Shown: piece after piece, positions 44,773 to 53,825 of the stretch
Position numbering within the stretch: position 1 is the first letter of the stretch
Layout: every line of letters begins with the position of its first letter
Source of the DNA: an uncultured Rikenellaceae bacterium
Lineage (GTDB): Bacteria > Bacteroidota > Bacteroidia > Bacteroidales > Rikenellaceae
Assembly: GCA_944321925.1 (NCBI GenBank)
Contig: CALUND010000004.1
Location: 1-64,000, forward strand
DNA length: 64,000 nucleotides
Reading direction: 5' to 3'
Made by a program: the position numbers and the translations under genes
The notes under the pieces: model-generated
What the model was told of the DNA's origin: nothing
Seen by the model: only the letters and a program-made list of their open reading frames with translations
Databases searched by the model: none

Positions 44773-44785
44773 GGCGGAGGTGAGG

Positions 44786-46324
44786 TCATCGGCCCCAACT
44801 TTCGCGGTCGAGGTTGCGGTAGTTGATCGCTTCGGCAATGTGCCGGGCGGAGATGTTCGGTTCAGCGCTCAGGTCGGCGATGGTTCGGGCCACTTTGATG
44901 ATCCGGTCGTAAGCGCGTGCGGAGAGACAGAGTCGTTCCATGGCTCTGTCGAGCAGAGCGGCGGCTTCGGAGGACAACGGACAGAACTGTCGGATCATGC
45001 GACTGTTCATCATGGCGTTGGTGTGTATGCCTTCGATTTCGGCGAAACGTCTCCGTTGGATCTCTCGTGCCTGTATCACTCTTTCCCGGATGGTGCTGCT
45101 GCTCTCTCCGGGTGCGGTGTCGCGTAGTTCGGCGAGCGGAACGGGCGTCACTTCGATATGGAGGTCGATACGGTCGAGCAGTGGTCCGGAGATACGGTTG
45201 AGGTATCGGGCGACGGTCCCGGGCGAGCAGACGCACTCTTTGTCGGGATGGTTGTAGTAGCCGCACGGACAGGGATTCATCGAGGCTATGAGGGTGAAGT
45301 TGGCCGGGTATTCGACGCTGTAGCGGGCTCGGCTGACGGTGATCTTTTTGTCTTCGAGCGGTTGACGCAACACTTCGAGGACCGAACGGCCGAACTCCGG
45401 AAGCTCATCGAGAAACAGAATGCCGTTGTGTGCGAGGGAGACCTCGCCGGGTTGCGGATTGGAGCCTCCTCCGATCAGGGCGACCTGCGAGGTGAGGTGG
45501 TGCGGAGCCCGGAAGGGCCGACGTACCATCAGTCCCTGTTCGCAGCCGATCTTGCCGGCTACGGAGTGTATCTTGGTGGTTTCCAACGCTTCTTCCAGGG
45601 CCATGGGCGGAAGGATGGAGGGCATGCGTTTAGCCAGCATGGTTTTTCCGGCTCCCGGTGGGCCGATCATCAGCACGTTGTGTCCTCCGGCGGCTGCGAT
45701 TTCGAGGGCGCGTTTTACGTGTGCCTGTCCTTTTACGTCGCTGAAGTCTTCGGGAAACACCCCCTCTTGCTCTCGGAAAAGCGCAGTACGATCGATCTTC
45801 AGCGGTTCGATGCTGTACGTCCCGTTGAGGAAAGCGACCGTCTCTTTGAGTGTTTTTACACCGATCACCTCCACTCCTTCGACCACGGCGGCTTCGGCCG
45901 CATTGGCTGCGGGAAGGATCACCCCTTTGAATCCCTCCTGGTGGGCGCGAAGGGCGATCGGAAGAGCTCCTTTCACGGGTCGTATGGAGCCGTCGAGCGA
46001 CAGCTCGCCCATGATTATGTAGTCGGCAAGCCGCTCTTCGGCGACCTGTTCCGAGGCTGCGAGAATCGCTACGGCGATCGGCAGGTCGAAGGCCGATCCC
46101 TCTTTGCGCATGTCGGCCGGAGCGAGGTTCACCACGAGCCGCTTGCCGGTCATTTTGAGGTCGCTGTTATTGAAGGCTGAGCGGATACGGTCCTGACTCT
46201 CTTTGATGGCATTGTCGGGAAGTCCGACCAGGAACATGCCGATTCCTTGGCTCAGACTCGCCTCCACCGTCACCTTCAGGGCGTCGATGCCGACCACACA
46301 GCTTGCATAACATCGGACGAACAT
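44786..46324 (-). CDS. YifB-family Mg-chelatase-like AAA+ ATPase
   Basis: 512 aa. The ATPase has Walker A GPPGAGKTMLAKR, Walker B ILFLDELPEF, an N-terminal ChlI domain (CVVGIDALKVTVEASL, GLPDNAIKESQDRIRSA), and a C-terminal Mg-chelatase domain. The family, also called ComM-like, promotes branch migration during integration of transformed DNA. The start is placed at MFVRCYASCVVGID (46324) rather than the ATG at 46399. It sits 16 bases after dnaB and 13 bases before comEC, so DNA replication and DNA uptake functions share an operon. Confidence 0.93.
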   Translation of the reverse strand: MFVRCYASCVVGIDALKVTVEASLSQGIGMFLVGLPDNAIKESQDRIRSAFNNSDLKMTGKRLVVNLAPADMRKEGSAFDLPIAVAILAASEQVAEERLADYIIMGELSLDGSIRPVKGALPIALRAHQEGFKGVILPAANAAEAAVVEGVEVIGVKTLKETVAFLNGTYSIEPLKIDRTALFREQEGVFPEDFSDVKGQAHVKRALEIAAAGGHNVLMIGPPGAGKTMLAKRMPSILPPMALEEALETTKIHSVAGKIGCEQGLMVRRPFRAPHHLTSQVALIGGGSNPQPGEVSLAHNGILFLDELPEFGRSVLEVLRQPLEDKKITVSRARYSVEYPANFTLIASMNPCPCGYYNHPDKECVCSPGTVARYLNRISGPLLDRIDLHIEVTPVPLAELRDTAPGESSSTIRERVIQAREIQRRRFAEIEGIHTNAMMNSRMIRQFCPLSSEAAALLDRAMERLCLSARAYDRIIKVARTIADLSAEPNISARHIAEAINYRNLDRESWGR

Positions 46325-46340
46325 GGGAGAGAATGAGCTT

Positions 46341-47831
46341 TTAGAAGGGGGAATTTTGATCCGAATAGCCCGAATTTTCGGGGTAGTAGCTGCTTTCACC
46401 GCTCATTGCACTGTCGAGGGTGTTGTAGTCGTCGTCTTCGTAGTCCATGAAGCGGGCCTGCTCTTTGCGGAACCGGAGCCGGATCGTGTCGGTCGCTCCG
46501 TTTCGATGCTTGGCAAGAATGAATTCGGCCAGTCCCGGCGGAAGGGGTATGTTGTTCTCGTCGACCGTCATGCCGTAGTATTCCGGGCGGTGGATGAAGG
46601 CGACGATATCGGCATCCTGTTCGATGGCACCCGATTCCCGCAGGTCGGAGAGTTGGGGCCGTTTGCTGCCTCCGCGGAGCTCGGCAGCTCGGTTGAGCTG
46701 CGAGAGGGCGATGATCGGCACATTCAACTCTTTGGCGATCGCTTTGAGCGTTCGCGAGATGGAGGCGACTTCCTGTTCGCGGTTTCCGCGCGTGTCTTGC
46801 GACCCGCTCATCAGCTGCAGGTAGTCGATGATGATGAGTTGGATGTTTTCGTGGGTTTTGAGCCGGCGTACTTTCGACCGGAATTCAAAGATCGAGAGGG
46901 CGGGTGTATCGTCGATGAAGAGGGGTGCGGAGGCGAGCGGTTTGATCGACTGTTCGAGGTGGCGCCACTGTTCTGCAGAGAGCTTGCCGCTTCGCACATC
47001 GCGGGAGTCGAGCCCCGATTCAGCCACGATCAATCGCATCATCAGCTGCGTGGCGCTCATCTCCAGCGAGAAGAAGGCAACGGGGATGTTGTGGTCGATG
47101 GCCACGTTGCGGGCCATGGAGAGCGTGAAGGCGGTCTTACCCATCGAGGGTCGGGCCGCCACGATCACCAGGTCGGAGGGTTGCCAACCGAGCGTGACGC
47201 GGTCGATGGCGGTGAATCCCGAGGGTACGCCGTTGAAGTTGCCTTCGTTTTTCGAAGCCTCTTCGATCGCCTCCATCGTGCGTGCGAGGATGTCTTTCGA
47301 CGATTGGATCGACCGTTTTACATGCCCTTCCGAGACTTTGAAGATCTCACCTTCGGCGAAATCGATCAGGTCGGTTACATCGCTCGATTCGTCGTAGGAG
47401 CGTTTCTGGATCTCGGTCGAGACACGGATCAGCTCTCTCTGGACATATTTTTGGGCGATGATCTTGGCATGGAACTCCACGTGGGCTGCCGAACCGACTT
47501 TTTGGGTGAGGCTGGCGAGGAACGAGGCTCCGCCCACCAGTTTGAGTTGTCCGTGGAGTTTGAGTCTTTCGGTGACGGTATAGAGGTCGATTGGACTGAG
47601 CTCCATCGAGAGTTCTTCGATCGCCTTGTAGATGATCCGGTGGGTCTCTTTGTAGAAGGCATCGGCCGTCAGGAACTCCTGAACGGCGATGATGCTGTCT
47701 TTCTCGAGCATCAGGGCGCCGAGGATCGCCTCTTCCAGCTCGATGGCCTGGGGAGGGATCTGTCCGCCTGTTTCGGTCAGGGCACTGTAGGACTCTTTGT
47801 TTTTTTGTGATGGATTGTAGCTCTTTGCCAT
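46341..47831 (-). CDS. dnaB: Replicative DNA helicase DnaB
   Basis: 496 aa. It has an N-terminal DnaG-interacting domain and a C-terminal RecA-like helicase core with ARPSMGKTAFTLS (Walker A), FSLEMSATQLMMR, and LIIIDYLQLMSG (Walker B). There is no intein. It unwinds DNA ahead of the fork. The C-terminal tail (from about 470) is rich in Ser, Tyr and Asn. First gene of dnaB-yifB-comEC-methyltransferase. No consensus promoter was identified in the short gap upstream. Confidence 0.96.
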   Translation of the reverse strand: MAKSYNPSQKNKESYSALTETGGQIPPQAIELEEAILGALMLEKDSIIAVQEFLTADAFYKETHRIIYKAIEELSMELSPIDLYTVTERLKLHGQLKLVGGASFLASLTQKVGSAAHVEFHAKIIAQKYVQRELIRVSTEIQKRSYDESSDVTDLIDFAEGEIFKVSEGHVKRSIQSSKDILARTMEAIEEASKNEGNFNGVPSGFTAIDRVTLGWQPSDLVIVAARPSMGKTAFTLSMARNVAIDHNIPVAFFSLEMSATQLMMRLIVAESGLDSRDVRSGKLSAEQWRHLEQSIKPLASAPLFIDDTPALSIFEFRSKVRRLKTHENIQLIIIDYLQLMSGSQDTRGNREQEVASISRTLKAIAKELNVPIIALSQLNRAAELRGGSKRPQLSDLRESGAIEQDADIVAFIHRPEYYGMTVDENNIPLPPGLAEFILAKHRNGATDTIRLRFRKEQARFMDYEDDDYNTLDSAMSGESSYYPENSGYSDQNSPF

Positions 47832-47897
47832 GTCGATTTTCGTGTTGACGGAGTAAAAATAGGGATAATTTGCGGAAATGTCCGGGAAGAGGGCTCC

Positions 47898-49712
47898 CTA
47901 TTTTTTCTTTCTTTTTCCACACCTCGCTGTTGATAACCCTCCTTCTCCGGGCTGTTTCCCGGTGCGGAGCGGACCAGACCGCGATTTCGGATCGAAGAAG
48001 TAGCTTTTTTGTCGACGTTTGGAGTCCTGGTCGTGGGCTACGTAGAGCTTCTCTCCGGAATAGGGGTCGAAGCCGGTGTAGAACATGACCGAGGAGAGCG
48101 TCATGGGGGTCGGCGTGAAATCCTGCACCTGCTCGAGGTGGAAATGGAGTGCACGGGTCTTCTCCGAGAGCCGTTGCATCGATTGTTCCGTGCAGCCGGG
48201 ATGCCCCGAGATGAAATAGGGAATCAGCTGGTAGCGGAGATTCTCTTCGGAGCAGATGCGGCGGAAATCGCGGTTGAGCTTTTCGAAGAGGGTGAACGAT
48301 GGTTTCCGCATAAGGCGCAGCACCTCCTCTTCGGTATGCTCCGGAGCCACTTTCAGCCGGCCGGAAGTGTGGTCCCTGATCACCTCGTGCAGATAGGTTT
48401 GACCGTACGTGTCGTCGAAGAGGTCGTATCGGATGCCGCTTCCGATGAAGGCTTTTTTTACGCCTTTCACCGCTCCGATCCGGCGATAGAGTTCCAGAAG
48501 GGGCCGGTGACTGTTGTCGAGGTTGGGACAGATCTTCGGAAAGAGACACGATGGACGGCGGCACGATGCGCAACGCTCCCGGTCGCGACCGCCCATGCCG
48601 TACATGTTGGCCGAGGGACCTCCGACATCCGACAGGTTTCCTTTGAAATAGGGTATTCGTGTGAGCCGTTCCACCTCCTGGAGAATGGAGCGTTCGCTGC
48701 GTGAGGAGATGAATTTGCCCTGGTGGGCGGAGATGGTGCAGAAACTGCATCCGCCGAAGCAGCCCCGGTGGAGGCAGATCGAATTCTTGATCATCTCCCA
48801 GGCCGGAATATCCCCTTTGCCGGCGTAGCGGGGATGGGGTGCGCGCATATAGGGGAGATCGAAACTGTGGTCGATCTCTTCCTGGGTGAGCGCGGCGTGG
48901 GGCGGCGTCACCACTACATAGCGATTGCCTACGGGTTCGACCAGGGTTTTGACGGGCCGGAGCAGATTCGATTCGGTTTCGATGATGCGGAAGTTTTCGG
49001 CGAAGGCCTGCGGATCGGTTTGACACGTCTCGAAGGCGTGGAGTCGGATGGTCTCCGTTTCGGGCAATCGTTCGACATAGTTTTTGTCGGCGAGAAAGGC
49101 TACCTGCCGAAGAGTCCGGAGCCGTTTGGCGTTGAATCCACCTTGCAGGGCCTTTGCCACTTCGACGATCGATTTGTCGCCCATGCCATACATGAGCAGA
49201 TCGGCGCCGCTGTCGGTCAGGATGGACGGCATGAGGCTGTCGCTCCAGTAGTCGTAGTGGGTGAGCCGGCGGAGGGAGGCTTCGATGCCTCCGATTACGA
49301 CGGGCGTATGCGGAAAGAGCCTTTTCAGGATTCGTGTGTAGGTTGTGACGGTACGATCGGGACGGAATCCCGCCCGACCTCCTGGCGAATAGGCATCGTC
49401 GCTGCGCAGACGCAGGTTGGCCGTGTAGTGGTTGACCATTGAGTCCATGCTGCCGGCCGTCACTCCGAAGAAGAGTCGGGGTGTCCCCAATTTGCGGAAA
49501 TCGCGCAGGTCGTCTCGCCAGTTGGGCTGCGGCACGATGGCTACGCGGTATCCTTCGGCCTCCAGTAACCTTCCGATCACGGCCGCACCGAATGCCGGAT
49601 GGTCGATGTAGGCGTCGCCCGAGAAGAGGATCACATCGGGAGCGTCCCATCCGAGCTGCTCGATCTCTTTCCGGGAGGTGGGAAGAAAACCTTGTGTTGC
49701 TGTGTTAGTCAT
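47898..49712 (-). CDS. YgiQ-family radical SAM protein
   Basis: 604 aa. The iron-sulfur motif is LHRGCFGGCSFCTISAHQG (CX3CX2C, about residue 317). The N-terminus with ILFSGDAYIDHPAFGAAVIGRLLEAEGY (described by position, about residues 29-56) is the family-specific B12-binding-like domain, and the C-terminal extension has lysine/arginine-rich ends. The biochemical reaction is unknown. It follows queA by 24 bases, a pairing that may point to tRNA modification, although this is inference. Confidence 0.9.
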   Translation of the reverse strand: MTNTATQGFLPTSRKEIEQLGWDAPDVILFSGDAYIDHPAFGAAVIGRLLEAEGYRVAIVPQPNWRDDLRDFRKLGTPRLFFGVTAGSMDSMVNHYTANLRLRSDDAYSPGGRAGFRPDRTVTTYTRILKRLFPHTPVVIGGIEASLRRLTHYDYWSDSLMPSILTDSGADLLMYGMGDKSIVEVAKALQGGFNAKRLRTLRQVAFLADKNYVERLPETETIRLHAFETCQTDPQAFAENFRIIETESNLLRPVKTLVEPVGNRYVVVTPPHAALTQEEIDHSFDLPYMRAPHPRYAGKGDIPAWEMIKNSICLHRGCFGGCSFCTISAHQGKFISSRSERSILQEVERLTRIPYFKGNLSDVGGPSANMYGMGGRDRERCASCRRPSCLFPKICPNLDNSHRPLLELYRRIGAVKGVKKAFIGSGIRYDLFDDTYGQTYLHEVIRDHTSGRLKVAPEHTEEEVLRLMRKPSFTLFEKLNRDFRRICSEENLRYQLIPYFISGHPGCTEQSMQRLSEKTRALHFHLEQVQDFTPTPMTLSSVMFYTGFDPYSGEKLYVAHDQDSKRRQKSYFFDPKSRSGPLRTGKQPGEGGLSTARCGKRKKK

Positions 49713-49736
49713 GACCGTGAGCCGATTTTCGGAAAT

Positions 49737-50939
49737 CTATGGAAGCAATAGGCTGCTGTCGCCGTAGCTCAGGAATCGGAATCCGTTCTTGAGCGCGTAA
49801 TCGTAGATGCGGTGCCACTCTTCGCCCACGAAGGCGGCGATGAGCAATAATAGCGTGCTTTTCGGTTGATGGAAGTTGGTGATCATACCGCGGACGATCC
49901 GATAGCGGAATCCGGGGGTAATCATGATCTGAGTGGCTGTCCGGATACGGTCCAAGTTGTTTCGTTCCATGTAATCGAAGAGCGCCTGCAGCGCCTCTTT
50001 CCCGGAAAGGGCCTCCGGGAGGTCGTAGGGTTCGAATTGCCCGATTGTACGCGCTTCGTTCGGGGAACCGCTTCGGATGATCCGGTGACCAAGAACGGCG
50101 AGGGATTCCAGCGTTCGTACGGAGGTGGTTCCTACGGCCGTTACGTGATCGGCCTGCAGGAGTTGTCCGACGGTTTTTCGCGTCGCTTCGAAATGTTCCG
50201 TGTGCATCGGATGGAGCAGCGCGTTCTCCTCTTTGACGGGCAGAAACGTGCCGGCTCCGACGTGAAGCGTCACTTCGGTGATGTCTCTTCCCGATTGCCG
50301 GAGCTGTTCGATCAGCTCCGGTGTGAAATGGAGCCCGGCGGTAGGAGCTGCCACGGAACCCTCCACTTGAGCGTATACGGTTTGGTAACGTGTCTTGTCG
50401 ATCTCTTCGCTGTCGCGTCCCAGGTAGGGCGGAATCGGTACTCGTCCGAGTGTTTCAAGCAGTTGTCCGAACGTCAGGTCTGCATCCCAATCGAATTTGA
50501 CGATCTGTTCCGCTCCGTTGCCTCCGATACGGTGAGCCTGCAGCCGGCAAGATTTACCGGCCGTGTCGAAACGGATCTCGAGCGCTCCCTCTTTCCATTT
50601 TTTGAGGTTCCCGACGATGCAGTACCACTCCGCTTCGCCCTGGGCCGCAAAGGCCCGCTCGTAGTCGGCCGGATTTCGGGGTTCGAGACAGAGCAGTTCG
50701 ATGCGTGCTCCGCTCGGTTTGTGCATCACGATACGAGCCCGGACTACGCGGGTGTTGTTGAATACCAGCAACGTCTTTTCGGGCAAGAGGTGGGGCAGCT
50801 CGTGGAAACGACTGTCCGAGAGCTCCCCGTTGCGGTAGACGAGCAATTTCGATGCATCGCGATCGGCCAGCGGGAAGCGGGCGATTCGTTCGTCGGGAAG
50901 TTCGTAGTCGTAGTCCGATATGCGGATTTCTCTCTCCAT
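49737..50939 (-). CDS. queA: S-adenosylmethionine:tRNA ribosyltransferase-isomerase
   Basis: 400 aa. It transfers the ribosyl part of SAM to 7-aminomethyl-7-deazaguanine in tRNA, forming epoxyqueuosine. Family blocks are YDYELPDERIARFPL, RVVRARI, VAAPTAGLHFT, TLHVGAGTFLPVK and TNFHQPKSTLLLLIAAF. It is somewhat longer than the E. coli enzyme, with an insertion before the C-terminus, as in other Bacteroidota. Together with queE it shows that the organism makes queuosine. Confidence 0.95.
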   Translation of the reverse strand: MEREIRISDYDYELPDERIARFPLADRDASKLLVYRNGELSDSRFHELPHLLPEKTLLVFNNTRVVRARIVMHKPSGARIELLCLEPRNPADYERAFAAQGEAEWYCIVGNLKKWKEGALEIRFDTAGKSCRLQAHRIGGNGAEQIVKFDWDADLTFGQLLETLGRVPIPPYLGRDSEEIDKTRYQTVYAQVEGSVAAPTAGLHFTPELIEQLRQSGRDITEVTLHVGAGTFLPVKEENALLHPMHTEHFEATRKTVGQLLQADHVTAVGTTSVRTLESLAVLGHRIIRSGSPNEARTIGQFEPYDLPEALSGKEALQALFDYMERNNLDRIRTATQIMITPGFRYRIVRGMITNFHQPKSTLLLLIAAFVGEEWHRIYDYALKNGFRFLSYGDSSLLLP

Positions 50940-51092
50940 GTCTGTTTTCGGTTTATTTCCGACGCGCCTGGGTCGAAGGTTCTGGAATGCCGAAGCGATG
51001 GGCTGACCCTCCTGTCCGGATTATCCGTTTCGACCGATTCTCCTTGTGTCGCATGTTTTTCGGAGTGGTGCGTCGGGGATCTTAATAAGAAG
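50940..51092. other. Gap between infC terminator and queA without a recognised gene
   Basis: No rpmI (L35) or rplT (L20) gene fits here, although those genes commonly follow infC. No consensus promoter for queA was seen on the minus strand. Confidence 0.5.
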
Positions 51093-51127
51093 TAAAAGGT
51101 AGGTACAGCCTGAGGCCGTACCTACCT
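51093..51127 (-). terminator. infC terminator
   Basis: Arms AGGTAGGTAC (51097-51106) and GTACCTACCT (51118-51127), followed on the minus strand by TTTTACTTCTT. It closes the thrS-infC unit. Confidence 0.8.
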
Positions 51128-51149
51128 GTCGTTTTACACAACGTTGCCG

Positions 51150-51746
51150 TTACTTTTTGGGCTTCGGGGCGAGGATCATGTTCATCTTCTTGCCTTCGAG
51201 CTTCGGCATCGACTCCACTTTGGCCAACTCCTCCAGATCGGTGGCGAAGCGTAGCAAAAGAATTTCGCCTTGCTCTTTGAAGACGATGCTACGGCCGCGG
51301 AAGAAGACATACGCCTTCACTTTTGCTCCCTCTTTGAGGAAATTTTCCGCATGTCTGAGCTTGAAGTTGTAGTCGTGATCGTCGGTCTGGGGACCGAAAC
51401 GGATCTCTTTGACCACCATCTTCACCGATTTGGCCTTGATCTCTTTGGCCTTCTTCTTCTGTTGATAGAGGAATTTCTGGTAGTCGGCGATCCGACATAC
51501 CGGAGGATCGGCTTTGGGCGAGATCTCGATGAGGTCCAGTTCCATTTCGTCAGCCAAGCGGAGCGCATCGCGGATCGGCATGACCTTGACTTCGGGTACA
51601 TTATCGCCTACGACACGTACCATGGGAGCGGTAATGTGGTCGTTGATGCGGTGAAGAGCCTCTTTTTCGGGAAGCTTCCGACCCACGAAGGGTCGTTTGC
51701 CGGCGGGGCTGTTCCCTCTGGGAGGGAACGGTTTCGTTGTGTCTAT
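51150..51746 (-). CDS. infC: Translation initiation factor IF-3, probably AUA-initiated
   Basis: 198 aa from the proposed AUA codon (51746-51744), or 178 aa from the first standard start, a GTG at 51686. IF-3 binds the 30S subunit and proofreads the start codon and initiator tRNA. The N- and C-domains are clear ([59 protein letters not shown]). The frame is open back to a TAG at 51761 and contains no ATG. Within it an AUA is preceded, 8 bases away, by a perfect AGGAGG (51760-51755), an element rare in this genome. The extra N-terminal residues ([19 protein letters not shown]) are basic and proline-rich. thrS ends 22 bases upstream. Confidence 0.92.
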   Translation of the reverse strand: MDTTKPFPPRGNSPAGKRPFVGRKLPEKEALHRINDHITAPMVRVVGDNVPEVKVMPIRDALRLADEMELDLIEISPKADPPVCRIADYQKFLYQQKKKAKEIKAKSVKMVVKEIRFGPQTDDHDYNFKLRHAENFLKEGAKVKAYVFFRGRSIVFKEQGEILLLRFATDLEELAKVESMPKLEGKKMNMILAPKPKK

Positions 51747-51754
51747 AGTTGTGT

Positions 51755-51760
51755 CCTCCT
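51755..51760 (-). promoter_or_regulatory. Shine-Dalgarno site of infC (AGGAGG)
   Basis: Minus-strand AGGAGG, followed by the 8 bases ACACAACT and then ATA. A full anti-SD match at ideal spacing is exceptional among the genes in this window and decides the start of infC. Confidence 0.75.
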
Positions 51761-51768
51761 ATGTTTGG

Positions 51769-53724
51769 TTAAACATTCGCTTCTTGTGCGTTGACTGCGG
51801 TCTCCTCCCGCACCAGTGCTGTAATGTGGTCGCGGAACTCTTCCCAGGTCATCGAACCCTTGTCTCCCTCTCCCTGTACACGGACCGAAACTTTCTGTTC
51901 GGCCTCCTCTTTCTCTCCCACGATCAGCAGGAAGGGGATTCGCTTGAGTTCGTTGTCGCGTATTTTGCGGCCGATCTTCTCGTTGCGGTTGTCTACCTGT
52001 GCGCGAATATCGGAATTATTCAGATAAAAAGAAACTTTTTCCGCATAATCGTTGAATTTTTCGCTGATAGGCAGGACCACCACCTGATCGGGAGCGAGCC
52101 ACAAGGGGAACTTGCCGCCCGTATGTTCCAACAGTACGGCCACGAATCGCTCCATCGAACCGAACGGTGCACGATGGATCATGATCGGACGATGCGGTTT
52201 GTCGTCGGCGCCCGTGTAGGTAAGATCGAATCGTTCCGGCAGGTTGTAGTCGACCTGAATCGTTCCGAGTTGCCACTTGCGGCCGATGGCGTCTTTGACC
52301 ATGAAGTCGAGTTTCGGCCCGTAGAATGCCGCTTCGCCATACTCTACGACAGCCGGCAGTCCTTTGTTTTGGGCGGCCTGCATGATGGCGTGTTCCGCTT
52401 TTTCCCAATTCTCGTCCGTGCCGATGTATTTGGTTTTGTCGTTCGGATCGCGCAGGGAGATCTGGGCGGTGAAGTTCTCGAATTTCAACGTCTTGAAGAT
52501 GTAGAGTACGATGTCGATCACCTTTTCGAACTCTTCGAGCAGCTGGTCGGGTCGTACGAAAAGGTGGGCGTCGTCCTGCGTGAATCCGCGCACACGGGTC
52601 AATCCGTGCAATTCACCGCTCATCTCGTAGCGATAGACCGTGCCGAACTCGGCGAAACGAAGGGGCAGATCTTTGTACGAGCGGGGTTTCGTGCGGTAGA
52701 TCTCGCAGTGGTGGGGGCAGTTCATCGGTTTGAGCAGGAACTCTTCGTTCTCGTCGGGGGTGTGGATCGGTTGGAACGAGTCTTTGCCGTATTTGGCGTA
52801 GTGTCCCGATGTGACGTAAAGGTCTTTCATGCCGATGTGGGGCGTGATGACCTGCTGGTATCCGTACTTCTTTTGCACCCCGCGCAGGAAATTTTCCAAC
52901 CGTTCGCGGAGGGCCGTGCCTTTGGGCAGCCACAGCGGGAGCCCCTGGCCCACGCGTTGCGAGAAGGCGAAGAGTTCGAGGTCTTTACCCAGTTTGCGGT
53001 GGTCGCGTTTCTTGGCCTCTTCGAGCATGGCCAGGTATTCGTCGAGCATGCTCTTCTTCGGGAAGCTGATGCCGTAGATACGCGTGAGCATTTTACGATG
53101 CTCGTCGCCGCGCCAATAGGCACCTGCTACCGAGGTGAGTTTGATCGCCTTGATGAATCCGGTGTTGGGCAGATGGGGTCCCCGGCAGAGGTCCGTGAAG
53201 CATCCGTTCGTATAGAAGCTGATTGTGCCGTCCTCCAGGGCAGAAATCAGTTCGAGTTTGTATTCGTCGCCTTTTTGGGTGAATGTTTCGAGGGCCTCTT
53301 TTTTGCTCACTTCGCGGCGGACCATCGGCTCCTTGCTGCGGGCCAGTTCGACCATCTTCTGTTCGATGCGGGGCAGATCGGCCTCGGTGATCGGGGTGGG
53401 AGAGTCGACGTCGTAATAGAATCCGTTTTCGATGCTCGGGCCGATGCCGAACTTGATGCCCGGATAGAGCGATTCGAGCGCTTCGGCCAGCAAGTGCGAA
53501 GAGGTGTGCCAGAAGGTGTGTTTACCTTCGTCGTCTTCCCATTTCAGCAGACGCACCGAGCAGTCGCCATTGATGGGGCGGTTCAAGTCTTGCACCTTGC
53601 CATCCACGGAGACAGCGAGCACCTCGGCTGCAAGACGCGGGCTGATGCTCTGTGCGATCTCCATTCCTGTCGTTCCCTCGGCATACTCACGAATGTCGCC
53701 GTTGGGAAAAGTTACTTTCATCAT
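51769..53724 (-). CDS. thrS: Threonyl-tRNA synthetase
   Basis: 651 aa class II synthetase. It has a TGS domain ([19 protein letters not shown]), the editing domain with [11 protein letters not shown] and the [13 protein letters not shown] cluster, the zinc-binding core (NCPHHCEIY), motif 2 with [13 protein letters not shown], and the C-terminal anticodon domain. The start may be either of the two first Met codons. It is followed by infC, the classical thrS-infC arrangement. No T-box or promoter was recognised in the 100 bases upstream, which lie directly after pdxA. Confidence 0.95.
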   Translation of the reverse strand: MMKVTFPNGDIREYAEGTTGMEIAQSISPRLAAEVLAVSVDGKVQDLNRPINGDCSVRLLKWEDDEGKHTFWHTSSHLLAEALESLYPGIKFGIGPSIENGFYYDVDSPTPITEADLPRIEQKMVELARSKEPMVRREVSKKEALETFTQKGDEYKLELISALEDGTISFYTNGCFTDLCRGPHLPNTGFIKAIKLTSVAGAYWRGDEHRKMLTRIYGISFPKKSMLDEYLAMLEEAKKRDHRKLGKDLELFAFSQRVGQGLPLWLPKGTALRERLENFLRGVQKKYGYQQVITPHIGMKDLYVTSGHYAKYGKDSFQPIHTPDENEEFLLKPMNCPHHCEIYRTKPRSYKDLPLRFAEFGTVYRYEMSGELHGLTRVRGFTQDDAHLFVRPDQLLEEFEKVIDIVLYIFKTLKFENFTAQISLRDPNDKTKYIGTDENWEKAEHAIMQAAQNKGLPAVVEYGEAAFYGPKLDFMVKDAIGRKWQLGTIQVDYNLPERFDLTYTGADDKPHRPIMIHRAPFGSMERFVAVLLEHTGGKFPLWLAPDQVVVLPISEKFNDYAEKVSFYLNNSDIRAQVDNRNEKIGRKIRDNELKRIPFLLIVGEKEEAEQKVSVRVQGEGDKGSMTWEEFRDHITALVREETAVNAQEANV

Positions 53725-53825
53725 TTCGTTTGATTTTTAGATTATCGTTTTGCTCCCGGACTCCCGCTTTTACGAGACGGAAGATCATCCGGAAGACTTG
53801 GGTTTCGCAATGGTTCGGGATCGGA

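Noticed and set aside
47347-49650. 767-codon minus-strand frame in a different phase across ygiQ and the start of dnaB
   Set aside because: Arg/Pro/His-rich out-of-frame translation of two well-supported genes.
53725-53825. T-box or other riboswitch before thrS
   Set aside because: The gap is only about 100 bases and lacks recognisable T-box or terminator/antiterminator elements.
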